64,000 bases of DNA from a bacterium M00.F.Ca.ET.205.01.1.1 (GTDB lineage: Bacteria; Pseudomonadota; Alphaproteobacteria; Rhizobiales; Rhizobiaceae). Below the pieces are notes generated by a model. The model saw only the letters and a list, made by a program, of their open reading frames with translations, was not told the DNA's origin and searched no databases. Position 1 is the first letter of the stretch, and each line of letters begins with the position of its first letter. The position numbers and the translations under genes are program-made. Shown one piece after another: positions 46,744-55,555 of this stretch. Location: contig SRUQ01000002.1 of the NCBI GenBank assembly GCA_004791255.1, forward strand, positions 651,050 to 715,049. The letters run 5' to 3'.

Positions 46744-46905
46744 GCTCTTTCTCCCCGTTCACGGGGAGAAATGCGCGGCAGGGCAATGAGGGGCAGCGCT
46801 GCCGGTTGAAAGTTGCCGATGAGCCTCTGATGGCGAATTGGGGGGCAATCGCCCACGCTGGCGCCGCCCCTCACCTCCCCGTGAAACGGGGAGAAGGAAG
46901 AGTAG
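46743..46905. repeat. Composite palindromic repeat element (BIME/REP-like)
   Basis: The ends are hairpin units in opposite orientation: TTCTCCCCGTTCACGGGGAGAA at one side and CTCCCCGTGAAACGGGGAGAA at the other, with inner GAGGGGCAGCGC and GGCGCCGCCCCTC also complementary. The whole gap between the DHFR-like and ppk2 genes, which converge, consists of this element. Confidence 0.7.
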
Positions 46906-47826
46906 TCAATACTTCTCCGGCACATAAAGCTCGCGTGGCAGCACCTGGCGTTCGTATTCCGGGTTGAAGACACGCTCGGGCAGCGTGATTTCCTCATGTG
47001 GCACGTCTTCGTACGGCATCTGCTTGAGCAGGTGGTCGATGCAGTTCAGCCGCGCCCGCTTCTTGTCGTTGCCCTCGACGATGAACCAGGGCGCTTCCGG
47101 AATGTTGGTGCGGGCGAAGGTCTCTTCCTTGGCCTTGGTGTAGTGTTCCCAGCGCACGCGCGACTGCAGGTCCATCGGCGACAGCTTCCACTGCTTCATC
47201 GGATCGTGGATGCGCATCATGAAGCGCATCTGCTGTTCCTCGTCGGTGATCGAGAACCAGTATTTCACCAGTGTGATGCCGGAGCGCACCAGCATGCGCT
47301 CGAACTCCGGCACGTCGTGGAAGAATTCCTCGACCTGATCGGGGCCGGCAAAACCCATCACCCGCTCGACGCCTGAGCGGTTGTACCAGGAGCGGTCGAG
47401 CAGCACGATCTCGCCGCCGGCCGGCAGGTGCGGCACATAGCGCTGGAAATACCATTGCGACTTTTCGCGCTCGGTCGGCGCCGGAAGCGCCACGACACGG
47501 CAGATGCGCGGGTTGAGCCGCTGGGTGATGCGCTTGATGACGCCGCCCTTGCCGGCGGAATCGCGGCCTTCGAAAATCACCACGAGCTTCTTCTTGTGGT
47601 AGGCGACCCAGGATTGCAGCTTGATCAGTTCGGACTGCAACGCGATCAGGTCGCGAAAATACTGGACGCGGTCGATCGATGGCGGATGGGCGTTCTTGTA
47701 GATCTTGGCGATCTCCAGCGACAGCGCCGGTTCCGACATTTCGAGTTCGTAGTCCTCGTCCAGCGTGTCGGCGAGTTCCGCTTCCAGCCAGTCCCTGGCT
47801 CCGGCCTTGGGTTTGGATTCGTCCAT
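46906..47826 (-). CDS. ppk2: Polyphosphate kinase 2
   Basis: The 306-residue protein is a class I PPK2: Walker A FEGRDSAGKGG (85-95), the lid-region LDRSWYNRSGVERVMGF, and DPMKQWKLSPMDL. It uses polyphosphate to phosphorylate nucleoside diphosphates, regenerating GTP or ATP. ATG 47826 follows GGAG and begins a normal-length family member. It is divergent from the aldo-keto reductase gene. Confidence 0.95.
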   Translation of the reverse strand: MDESKPKAGARDWLEAELADTLDEDYELEMSEPALSLEIAKIYKNAHPPSIDRVQYFRDLIALQSELIKLQSWVAYHKKKLVVIFEGRDSAGKGGVIKRITQRLNPRICRVVALPAPTEREKSQWYFQRYVPHLPAGGEIVLLDRSWYNRSGVERVMGFAGPDQVEEFFHDVPEFERMLVRSGITLVKYWFSITDEEQQMRFMMRIHDPMKQWKLSPMDLQSRVRWEHYTKAKEETFARTNIPEAPWFIVEGNDKKRARLNCIDHLLKQMPYEDVPHEEITLPERVFNPEYERQVLPRELYVPEKY

Positions 47827-48046
47827 CTCGTATTGCTCCACCTGCAAGCTGCCGCCCGTCGGCAACGACCGGGCGGCCGCGTTCGGGGAACGCCCTGAGC
47901 CGACTAGATATAGGCTGGCAATGACGGTTTTATTGCAGCCTGGACGGCACGCTGTTTTCGCATGGGGCGACAAGCTCTGCGAATTGTCATACAAATGCAC
48001 AGGGCTCGTCCGGGCTTCCCTCCCCAATGCAATTGCGAGGACTGAC

Positions 48047-49090
48047 ATGGAATACCGCACCCTTGGCCGTTCCGGCCTGAAGGTTTCGACCCTGACCATG
48101 GGCACCATGACCTTCGGCGGCGCCGGGCCGTTTGCCGCCGTCGGCAAGACCGATCTGGCCGAGGCAAAGCGCATGATCGACATGTGCATCGATGCCGGCG
48201 TCAACCTCATCGACACCGCCAATGTCTATTCGAACGGGATTTCGGAAGAAATCATCGGCGAGGCGCTCGGCGGCAAGCGCAAGGACGACGTCCTGATCGC
48301 CTCCAAGGCGCGCATGCGCATCGGCCGCGGCCCTAACGACGAAGGCCTGTCGCGCCATCATTTGATCCGCGAATGCGAGAAGAGCCTGAAGCGGCTGAAG
48401 ACCGACGTCATCGACATCTACTTCCTGCACGAATGGGACGGGGTGACGCCACTCGAGGAAACGATGGCCGCACTCGACACGCTGGTTGGTCAAGGTAAGG
48501 TCCGCTATGTCGGCTGCTCCAACTATTCCGGCTGGCAGGTGATGAAGGCGCTCGCCATCAGCGACAGAAGCCACCAGCCACGCTTTATCACCCAGCAGAT
48601 CCACTACACGCTGGAAGCTCGCGAAGCCGAATACGAATTGCTGCCGATCTCGGTCGATCAGGGACTGGGCGTGCTGGTATGGAGCCCGCTGGCAGGCGGC
48701 TTGCTGTCCGGCAAATATCATCGCGACAGCCCCACGGCACGCCAGGTCGGCGGCTGGTCCGAGCCGCCTATCCGCGACGAGGACCGGCTGTGGCGGATCG
48801 TCGATCAGCTCGTCGACATCGGCAAGGCACGTGGCGTGTCGGCGGCGCAAATCGCGCTCGCCTGGCTGCTTGGCCGGCCGGCCGTCAGTTCGCTGGTGAT
48901 CGGCGGGCGCAACGAAGCCCAGTTCAAGGACAATCTCGCCGCCGCCAGCCTGGTGTTGAGTGCGGAAGAACGCGGGCGCCTCGACGCGGCCAGCCGCCCG
49001 CCCCTGCTCTACCCCTACTGGCACCAGCAATTGACCGCCAGGGACCGGTTCAGCACCGCCGACCTCGTCATCGACCGCAGCGGTATCTGA
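48047..49090 (+). CDS. Aldo-keto reductase
   Basis: The 347-residue TIM-barrel protein has the catalytic tetrad: Asp and Tyr in IDTANVYSNG, Lys in IASKARM and His in YFLHEWDG, plus the NADP-binding LVIGGRNEAQFKDNL. It resembles the YajO/AKR11-13 group acting on broad aldehydes. It is divergent from ppk2 with a 220-bp gap. The in-frame sequence upstream of ATG 48047 is not conserved. Confidence 0.9.
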   Translation: MEYRTLGRSGLKVSTLTMGTMTFGGAGPFAAVGKTDLAEAKRMIDMCIDAGVNLIDTANVYSNGISEEIIGEALGGKRKDDVLIASKARMRIGRGPNDEGLSRHHLIRECEKSLKRLKTDVIDIYFLHEWDGVTPLEETMAALDTLVGQGKVRYVGCSNYSGWQVMKALAISDRSHQPRFITQQIHYTLEAREAEYELLPISVDQGLGVLVWSPLAGGLLSGKYHRDSPTARQVGGWSEPPIRDEDRLWRIVDQLVDIGKARGVSAAQIALAWLLGRPAVSSLVIGGRNEAQFKDNLAAASLVLSAEERGRLDAASRPPLLYPYWHQQLTARDRFSTADLVIDRSGI

Positions 49091-49123
49091 CGGAACGTAT
49101 CGCTGGGGAATCCGCTACCGCGA

Positions 49124-50095
49124 CTAGCCGGTAATGCAGCGCCAGACCTCGGCGTCCGGTTTGATCTGGCCGCTGAGCACAAAGTATTTATAGAGGACGA
49201 GCAGCGAGATCGCCTGCTCGGCCTGCTCGTCGGCGAAAGTCCGGCAATAGGCGTTCGCCGCCGCGGCGATGCGCTCGGCCTGTTCGGGATGCCGCTCGAA
49301 ATACGCCACACGCTCGGCAAGATTGGAGAAATCCGTTTCAAGCGGCACGTAGTGGACGTTCGGCTCGAGCCGGCTTTCAGCAAACCATGTCTCGTATGTC
49401 GGCGGCGGCATCAGGCAGAGCGACTTCGAACTGAGAATCCATTTGAGGTTGGTGGCAACGTCGTTGCCTTCGAGCGAGACGATGTAGCGGTAACGCTGGT
49501 GCTGGCTGATGCTGAGGAAGGGCTTGCTGTATTCGGCCGGTGCGTTCGGCTTATGCGAGCCGACATCGCAGAACGGCAGGTCGCGTACGGCTTTCAGGAA
49601 TCTTCTCCGTATCGGATTGTTGAGGTCGCCGCGCCACACCACTGCGGGAAGCTTGTCGGCAAACGAAATCTTGTCGGCCGGCATCTGGAAATGACGGAAC
49701 TTGTCGAGCTTCATAATGACCGCATTGCTGTCGCCTGCACGGATCGGCCGATCCTTGACGATTGACGGCACCTTCGGCACGTCGCGGACGTCGCCGAACT
49801 CCAGATCGATCAGCAATCCAGGGTCGAAGTAGCGGGCGAACTCCTTCAGGTCGTAGTAGTACATGGTCGGCGTGAAGGGCAACTTGCTGACGGGCACGGC
49901 ATCGGCGCTCGGCGCAAAGGCGTCCTCCAGCTTGTTGTAGAAATTCAGCCGACGACGCGCGACGTCATCCGAAAGCCTGGCCTTTGCGAGGCGGGCCGCC
50001 AGCCTGCTGCGAAACAGCGCCTGTGGCGCGACATCGCGCACGACGTTCCTTGCATAATAGAAAACCTTTGCCGCGGTCCGCGAAATGGTGGCCAT
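49124..50095 (-). CDS. Glycosyltransferase family 90 (CAP10-like)
   Basis: The 323-residue protein has the GT90 pattern: PAVVWRGDLNNPIRRRFL (residues ~150-167), RYRYIVSLEGNDVATNLKW and SLCLMPPPTYETWFAESRLE, followed by HYVPLETDFSNLAERV. In bacteria such enzymes modify lipopolysaccharide core or capsule, usually transferring xylose or another pentose. No other surface-polysaccharide gene is next to it, so its acceptor cannot be guessed. There is no signal peptide. Confidence 0.8.
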   Translation of the reverse strand: MATISRTAAKVFYYARNVVRDVAPQALFRSRLAARLAKARLSDDVARRRLNFYNKLEDAFAPSADAVPVSKLPFTPTMYYYDLKEFARYFDPGLLIDLEFGDVRDVPKVPSIVKDRPIRAGDSNAVIMKLDKFRHFQMPADKISFADKLPAVVWRGDLNNPIRRRFLKAVRDLPFCDVGSHKPNAPAEYSKPFLSISQHQRYRYIVSLEGNDVATNLKWILSSKSLCLMPPPTYETWFAESRLEPNVHYVPLETDFSNLAERVAYFERHPEQAERIAAAANAYCRTFADEQAEQAISLLVLYKYFVLSGQIKPDAEVWRCITG

Positions 50096-50263
50096 CAGTC
50101 CACTTCATCAAAACAATCAGGCAGCTCTCACTATGCTGGCGCCCGGCCCTCCTACACCATCGCGCCGCGCATCTTGCAAGCCCCCACCAACGCTGGCCAA
50201 CGGACTGGGCTGCACCGCCATGCATTCACATTTGCCGCCGGGCAGAGCCGAAAACGTCTGCAG

Positions 50264-50293
50264 GCGTCGCGGGTAGATAGTCCTACCCGACGC
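50264..50293 (-). terminator. Hairpin downstream of gntR
   Basis: GCGTCGCGGGTAG and CTACCCGACGC pair with a two-base bulge and a six-base loop, just past the gntR stop. There is no strong T-run, so termination is only suggested. The rest of 50096-50263 holds nothing recognisable. Confidence 0.35.
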
Positions 50294-50298
50294 GCGGA

Positions 50299-50964
50299 TC
50301 ACGCGGCGACGACGGCAAAGCCCCTGGCACGCAAGCCCCTCCGGTCGTCATGCAGGGACGTCACCAGCCGCTCGCGGCTGCCACCTATATGCGCCGACAA
50401 CAGGCGCGATGCCTCATCGGCATCGCCGACCCGCACCGCGGCCAGGATCGCATGATGTTCAGCCCAGGCACGATGAAGCGCCGTCTCGTCGCGAACCTCC
50501 AGCCAGCGGGCACGCGAAAGCCGCGTCATCGCGTCACGAACCGCGCGGAACAGGAATTCGTTGCCGGAAAGCCGCGCCAGTTCGATGTGAAAATCCATGC
50601 CGACGCGATGCCATTCCTCGCGCGGGGTGGTGTCATCACATGAGGCGAGCATTGCCTCGATGACATCAATGCCGCTCCTGTCGTCGAGCCGGCATGTCAG
50701 CCGCAGGGCCGCGACCTCGACCGCCTCGCGGTAGACGGCGATCTGCTCGAGTTCGGCGAGATTGATGGGCGAGACCGTCCAGCCGCGCCCGTCCCTGCCG
50801 ACAAGACCCTCGGTCTCGAGCCGCAGGAGCGCCGCTCTGACCGGCGTGCGCGAGGCGCCGAAACGGCTTTCGATCCAGCGCTCGGTCAGCCTCTCCCCGG
50901 GGCCGATCTCAAGGCCAAGGATCATCTCGCGGAGCTGCCGTTCGACATTCTGCATCTGCGACAT
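50299..50964 (-). CDS. GntR-family regulator with FCD domain
   Basis: The 221-residue protein has a GntR winged helix (residues ~5-65: ERLTERWIESRFGASRTPVR, then ALLRLETEGLVGRDGRG) and an FCD effector domain with metal ligands in FHIELARLSGN, AWAEHHAIL and LLSAHIGGS. FCD regulators usually sense organic acids or sugar acids. It is divergent from an MFS gene; the intergenic region carries two TTGGTATCC sites, the type of half-sites bound by this family. AAGGAAAC lies before ATG 50964. Confidence 0.87.
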   Translation of the reverse strand: MSQMQNVERQLREMILGLEIGPGERLTERWIESRFGASRTPVRAALLRLETEGLVGRDGRGWTVSPINLAELEQIAVYREAVEVAALRLTCRLDDRSGIDVIEAMLASCDDTTPREEWHRVGMDFHIELARLSGNEFLFRAVRDAMTRLSRARWLEVRDETALHRAWAEHHAILAAVRVGDADEASRLLSAHIGGSRERLVTSLHDDRRGLRARGFAVVAA

Positions 50965-51027
50965 CGCGTTTCCTTGTTCAGAGCCAGATTGACAGCGGCC
51001 GGGTTGAAGTTCATGACGGATGCCAGC

Positions 51028-51052
51028 TTGGTATCCCAACTTGGTATCCACG
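51028..51052. promoter_or_regulatory. Candidate GntR operator (two tandem TTGGTATCC sites)
   Basis: TTGGTATCCCAA at 51028-51039 is a near-palindrome, and TTGGTATCCACG at 51041-51052 repeats its left half 13 bp on. FCD-type GntR proteins bind sites like TTGGTATACCAA. The position between the two divergent starts fits control of the MFS gene and autoregulation. Confidence 0.55.
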
Positions 51053-51096
51053 GCAATCCAGTTTGCGAACAGACAGAAGATCGAGCAGGCATAGGC

Positions 51097-52350
51097 ATGA
51101 CAAGGGACGGCATGGAGCAGAGCGGCTACAACATCCACTGGCGGCGCAATCTCGCCGTCTGCTTCGCCGGCTCGTTCAGCACGCTGATCGCCATGACGCT
51201 GCTGTTGCCGTTCCTGCCGCTCTATGTCGAGCAGTTGGGCGCGCAGGGCCATGCGGCGATCGTGCAGTGGTCCGGCATCGCCTATGGCGCAACCTTCTTC
51301 GCGGCGGCGCTGGTCGCGCCGCTGTGGGGACGGCTCGGCGACCGCTATGGCCGCAAGCTGATGCTGGTGCGCGCCTCCTTCGGCATGGCGATCTGCATGT
51401 CGCTGACCGGCATGGTCGAGACGGTCTGGCAACTGGTGCTGCTGCGGCTTTTGATCGGCTTTGCCGGCGGCTATTCTTCCGGCTCGACCATACTGGTGGC
51501 CATGCAGACGCCCAAGGACCGCTCCGGCTGGGCGCTCGGCGTCCTGGCGGCGGGGATCACGGCGGGCTCGCTGGTCGGCCCCTTGCTCGGCGGCGCGCTG
51601 CCGCCGGTCATCGGCATCCGCGCGACTTTCCTGCTATCCGGAGGCGTCATCTTCCTCGCCTTCCTGGCAACGACGTTCCTGATCAAGGAGAACCAGCGCC
51701 CGCAAACGGCCAAGGCCGCATCGGCGGCGAACCCGAAGAGCGGCTGGTCGCAGATCCCCGACAAGCGCCCTGTCGTCGCCATGCTGACGACGGGCATGCT
51801 GCTCGCCTTCGCCACCATGTCGATCGAGCCGATCATCACCGTCTATGTGCAGCAGCTCATCGAGGATCAGAGCCGGGTGACGCTGGTCGCCGGCGTGGTG
51901 ATGTCTGCGGCAGCGCTTGGCGCCATCCTGTCGGCATCATGGCTGGGCAAACTTGCCGACCGCGTCGGCCACTGGAATGTCGTGGTCGGCGCGCTGGCCG
52001 TTTCGGCAGTTCTGCTCGTCCCGCAGGCCTTCGTCACCGATGGCTGGCAACTGATCGGACTGCGCTTCCTGATGGGCCTGGCGCTCGGCGGTCTGCTGCC
52101 CTGCATCACCAGCGTCATCAGGCACAATGTTCCCGACGGCGTCGGCGGCAACGTGCTTGGACTGTCGATCTCGGCGCAATATGTCGGACAGGTCGCCGGG
52201 CCGCTGGCTGGGGGATTTGTCGGCGGCCATTTCGGCATGCCGGCGGTGTTTCTGGGCACATCGGTGCTTATGGCGCTCGGTGCCGTCTACAACTGGATTG
52301 TCCAGTCGCGGCGGGCACGGCATATGCTCCTGGAAGCGGGTGAGTCCTGA
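51097..52350 (+). CDS. MFS efflux-type transporter (MdtG-like)
   Basis: The protein of 417 residues (from ATG 51097) has 12 helices, motif A (PLWGRLGDRYGRKLMLV) after helix 2 and motif C-like AAGITAGSLVGPLLGG in helix 5, as in proton-driven drug efflux proteins of the MdtG group. ATG 51112 has a slightly better ribosome-binding site (AAGGGA) and is an alternative. Pairing with a divergent GntR/FCD gene suggests induction by a small acid or drug-like effector. The substrate is unknown. Confidence 0.83.
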   Translation: MTRDGMEQSGYNIHWRRNLAVCFAGSFSTLIAMTLLLPFLPLYVEQLGAQGHAAIVQWSGIAYGATFFAAALVAPLWGRLGDRYGRKLMLVRASFGMAICMSLTGMVETVWQLVLLRLLIGFAGGYSSGSTILVAMQTPKDRSGWALGVLAAGITAGSLVGPLLGGALPPVIGIRATFLLSGGVIFLAFLATTFLIKENQRPQTAKAASAANPKSGWSQIPDKRPVVAMLTTGMLLAFATMSIEPIITVYVQQLIEDQSRVTLVAGVVMSAAALGAILSASWLGKLADRVGHWNVVVGALAVSAVLLVPQAFVTDGWQLIGLRFLMGLALGGLLPCITSVIRHNVPDGVGGNVLGLSISAQYVGQVAGPLAGGFVGGHFGMPAVFLGTSVLMALGAVYNWIVQSRRARHMLLEAGES

Positions 52351-52388
52351 CGGGCTTGTCGGCTCGACCAAAGCATGGAGTATCTCCG

Positions 52389-52766
52389 ATGAGCCTCGCC
52401 GGGCAACCATCAAACGGCGGCAGCCGTATCCTCGTGCTGGCAGGCGGTCTTGCCGGCGCCGCCGGCGTGGCGCTGTCGGCCGCCGCTGCTCATCTTGGCG
52501 GCGCCTTCACCGGCACGGCGGCATCCTTCCTGCTTATGCACGCGCCGGTCTTCCTTGCCGTCGGCCTGATTGGTACGACCCGCCTGCTACGGTTCGCAAG
52601 CCTTGTCCTGCTCACCGGGCTGCTGCTGTTTTGCGGCGATCTTCTCGCGCGCGACTTCCTTGGCTCGAAACTGTTTCCAATGTCGGCTCCGATCGGCGGC
52701 ACGCTGCTGATCGCCGGCTGGCTGGCCATAGCGGGTTCCGCTTTCGTGAGCCCTCGCCGCCCCTGA
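52389..52766 (+). CDS. DUF423 membrane protein
   Basis: The 125-residue protein has four helices: the first with VLAGGLAGAAGVALSAAAAHLGG, then a short loop and three more, including LTGLLLFCGDLLARDFLG and MSAPIGGTLLIAGWLAI. This is the DUF423 (YgdD/TMEM256) pattern, of unknown function at the inner membrane. The start ATG 52389 follows GGAG. The stop is eight bases from the stop of the leftward 47-residue ORF. Confidence 0.85.
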   Translation: MSLAGQPSNGGSRILVLAGGLAGAAGVALSAAAAHLGGAFTGTAASFLLMHAPVFLAVGLIGTTRLLRFASLVLLTGLLLFCGDLLARDFLGSKLFPMSAPIGGTLLIAGWLAIAGSAFVSPRRP

Positions 52767-52774
52767 GCCAAAGA

Positions 52775-52918
52775 TCAGCCCCGGCGCGCACGCCGGAAGA
52801 TGAGGTCGCGATTTCGGGCGGCCTGCGCCTTCGGCCGCCCCTCCGGCCGGTTCGCGGCCTGCGAGATGCCCCAATAATTGCGGTAGATGTCTTCGAACAG
52901 ATGGTTGACGGGATGCAT
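52775..52918 (-). CDS. Small 47-aa protein divergent from the LacI-type gene
   Basis: The ORF has a strong ribosome-binding site (AAAAGGAGAAGG) seven bases before the ATG. The product, starting MHPVNHLFEDIYRNYWG, has an aromatic/acidic N-terminal half and a basic Arg-rich tail (ARNRDLIFRRARRG). There is no signal peptide or helix for a membrane. I do not know a family. It lies directly across two symmetric operator-like sites from the lacI gene and nothing else follows it before the convergent DUF423 gene, so it may be the regulator's main target. Confidence 0.6.
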   Translation of the reverse strand: MHPVNHLFEDIYRNYWGISQAANRPEGRPKAQAARNRDLIFRRARRG

Positions 52919-52964
52919 GACCTTCTCCTTTTCCTTCAAGGGCGATTCAAGATTTTCACCCATA

Positions 52965-53027
52965 TTGGATCGATTCAAAGATAGGCGCTCAATCCCTGAT
53001 GTCAAGCAAATTATTGAATCGATCCAA
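52965..53027. promoter_or_regulatory. Two mirror-image LacI-type operators
   Basis: TTGGATCGATTCAA at 52965-52978 and TTGAATCGATCCAA at 53014-53027 are exact reverse complements of one another. Each is also a near-palindrome with a central CG, the design of LacI-family operators. The centres are 49 bp apart, between the divergent starts at 52918 and 53076, so a bound tetramer or two dimers could silence both. Confidence 0.75.
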
Positions 53028-53075
53028 GTGTGGGTTAGCATCAAACCGACACCTATGTTAGAGAGCACTTCGGTA

Positions 53076-54167
53076 ATGTCGGCCGAGGCGAGTGAGGATA
53101 TCTTGGATCGAACCACAAAACCGGTGAGGCTGGCAGATGTCGCCAAGGCGGCGGGCGTATCGCACGGCACCGCTTCGAACGTCTTCAGCCATCCCGAAAT
53201 CGTGCGTGAAGAAGTGCGCGAGCGGGTCAAGGCAACGGCCGAGGCGATGGGCTATGCCGGCCCCGACCCCAAGGGCCGCCTGCTGCGCGCCGGCAAGGTC
53301 AACGCCATTGGCGTCGCCACCGCCGAGCCCCTCTCCTATTTTTTCGACGATCCTTTCGCCCGGGTGATGATGGCTGGCATCTCGCAGGCCTGCGACGCGA
53401 CCGGAGCCGGGATCTCGCTGGTCTCGGCCGCAAACAACGAACAGCTCGCCTGGAATATCCAGAGCGCCCTGGTCGACGGCTTCATCGTTTTCTGCATTGA
53501 GGGCGGCTCGCGCTTGGTGGAGTTGGCGCGTGAACGCAAACTGCCCTTCGTCGCGCTGGACCTGGATTCGGAGGAAGGGTCGGTTGCTGCGATCGGCATC
53601 GACAATGTCGCCGGCGCCAGCCTTGCAGCACGTCATCTCACCGATCTCGGACATCGCCGCTTCGCCGTGCTGGCGCTGCCATTTGCCGATGACAGGACGG
53701 GCTTCGTTTCACCCGAACAGGTGCGCACGGCACTCTATGCCGGAACGCGCGACCGGCTCACCGGCTATTTCAACGAACTTTCGCGCGTTGGCGTCGACAC
53801 CTCCAGCGTCCCCGTCTACGAGACGGCCAACGATGCCGCGAGCACCAGGGCAGCACTCGAGGCGATCTTCGCTGCCGGCGAGCCGCCCACGGCCATCCTG
53901 GCAATGTCCGACAGAATGGCGCTGATAGCGCTCGAATGGCTTGCCGCGCGCAACCTCAAGGTTCCCAAGGACGTATCCGTCGTCGGCTTCGACGGCGTCC
54001 CGGAAGCAGCCGCTTGCGAACCGCCTTTGACCACGATCGCGCAGCCGATCGCGGAGATGGCACGCCTGGCCGTCAAGGCTATCCTTGAAAATGACGGCAG
54101 CACCAGCCGGCAGCAATTGCCCGTCGAACTGACCGTGCGGGCGTCCTCGGCGCCACCACCCGGCTGA
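53076..54167 (+). CDS. LacI-family transcriptional regulator
   Basis: The protein of 363 residues has the LacI headpiece (~15-65: LADVAKAAGVSHGTASNVF) and a periplasmic-binding-type effector domain (IGVATAEPLSYFFDDPFARV, DGFIVFCIEGG, AIGIDNVAGASLAARHLTDL, ILAMSDRMALIALEWL). ATG 53076 gives the common length; 53055 is the in-frame alternative. LacI proteins usually sense a sugar and control its transport genes, but no such genes are adjacent. Two matching operators lie upstream. Confidence 0.88.
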   Translation: MSAEASEDILDRTTKPVRLADVAKAAGVSHGTASNVFSHPEIVREEVRERVKATAEAMGYAGPDPKGRLLRAGKVNAIGVATAEPLSYFFDDPFARVMMAGISQACDATGAGISLVSAANNEQLAWNIQSALVDGFIVFCIEGGSRLVELARERKLPFVALDLDSEEGSVAAIGIDNVAGASLAARHLTDLGHRRFAVLALPFADDRTGFVSPEQVRTALYAGTRDRLTGYFNELSRVGVDTSSVPVYETANDAASTRAALEAIFAAGEPPTAILAMSDRMALIALEWLAARNLKVPKDVSVVGFDGVPEAAACEPPLTTIAQPIAEMARLAVKAILENDGSTSRQQLPVELTVRASSAPPPG

Positions 54168-54172
54168 GCGCG

Positions 54173-55360
54173 TCATCGATTGGCTTTGGCCGCCATGGCG
54201 GAGATGCCGAACGGCGCGTGAACAGGCGCGGCTTCCTTCTTGGCCGCCGGAACTTTCCGCGAGCCGCCGATGGCGGACTGCCATTCCAGATAGAAGGCGA
54301 GCGCGAACTGCATGGCGATGCCGGCGGCGAGCAGCAGGCTGTCATAGGCAAGGCCGCCAGGATTGATCAGCTTCATCACCTGGGCGACCATGGCGATCAC
54401 CGTTCCGGCGATGAAAACCGGCAGCGAACGCTTGCCGAGTATCGCCAGAGGATGGTCGAGGCTGGTGCGGAACAGGCTGGAGACCGCCGGCAAGGCGACG
54501 ACGAGGTAACTGACCGCCAGAATATGCAGCAGCCGCGGCAGCGACAGGAAAGTCTTGTCGAAGCCGGTCAGCACCACTGGCAGGTTAAACCATGTCACCC
54601 GTCCCCACAGCGGGCTGTGCACCCATACAAGCGCCGCCAGCACATAGGCCGCGGCCGCGCCGACCAGCCAGCGATTGACCGGTATGGTGCCACCGCGCCT
54701 GACATGCAGCATGGCCGCCAGGCCGATGTTGAACAGGAACTGCCAGGACAGAGGGTTGAGGAACCAGACGCCGGGTTCGGGATAGTTGGGCGGGGCGATC
54801 TGCCAGATGCCGGCGACGAGCCACAGCAGGCCGGACACGACTAGCGCCGCGACGGGCCTGTAGCTGATGAACAGGACGAAGGCCGGCGCCAGGAGAAGCA
54901 GCACGGCGTAGACCGGCAGGATGTTGTTGTAGCCGAGCTGGTGGCCGAGCGTGACGATGCCGACGAGCACTTCCGGCGTGTTTTTCATCAGCGGTTCGAT
55001 GTTGATCAGCTTCAGCAATTCCGGGCGATGACCGAACACCGCCGCAGCGCAGAACAGGGCCATCACCACCATCGTCGTGACGATATGGGCGATGTAGAGC
55101 ACCCCTGCCCGCCGCCACATCTTCAATGTCGCGAGCAGGCGGCCTCCCGGCCGGAACTTCGCGCCATAGGCGAGCGCGACCGAAATGCCTGAAATCAGCA
55201 CGAATGCCTCGGCCGCATCCGAGAAGCCGAAATTCTTGTAGGTGAGCGCCTCAAATGCCGTGCCCGGCACATGGTCGACGAAGATGGTCAGCAGTGCGAG
55301 CGCGCGCAGCACATCGATGCGCGTATCGCGCTCGGGTGAAACTGGGGTGGTCATCGACAA
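54173..55360 (-). CDS. OpgC-domain membrane protein
   Basis: The 395-residue protein has about ten helices and the OpgC signature: RDTRIDVLRALALLTIFVDH at the N-terminus, KNFGFSDAAEAFVLISGIS and NILPVYAVLLLLAPAFV. OpgC proteins transfer succinyl groups to osmoregulated periplasmic glucans; in rhizobia related proteins modify cyclic glucans or other surface sugars. It converges with the lacI gene with a five-base gap. ATG 55354 (third residue) is an alternative start. Confidence 0.87.
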   Translation of the reverse strand: MSMTTPVSPERDTRIDVLRALALLTIFVDHVPGTAFEALTYKNFGFSDAAEAFVLISGISVALAYGAKFRPGGRLLATLKMWRRAGVLYIAHIVTTMVVMALFCAAAVFGHRPELLKLINIEPLMKNTPEVLVGIVTLGHQLGYNNILPVYAVLLLLAPAFVLFISYRPVAALVVSGLLWLVAGIWQIAPPNYPEPGVWFLNPLSWQFLFNIGLAAMLHVRRGGTIPVNRWLVGAAAAYVLAALVWVHSPLWGRVTWFNLPVVLTGFDKTFLSLPRLLHILAVSYLVVALPAVSSLFRTSLDHPLAILGKRSLPVFIAGTVIAMVAQVMKLINPGGLAYDSLLLAAGIAMQFALAFYLEWQSAIGGSRKVPAAKKEAAPVHAPFGISAMAAKANR

Positions 55361-55555
55361 AAGGCCTCAAAGCTGGTTGTTCATACCCAGCAATGCGACC
55401 CCCGGCGCACCGCTTCGATTCCTCCGCTCAGGAGTGTATCGGCGCAGAAACGGACTGAAATGCGCCTGGTTCAATCAACTTTCGCGGAGCGTGAAAATAT
55501 TGCGTTTTGAAGCCGGCAAATTCAGCGAAACCTCATATAATCAAAAGGATGCGGG

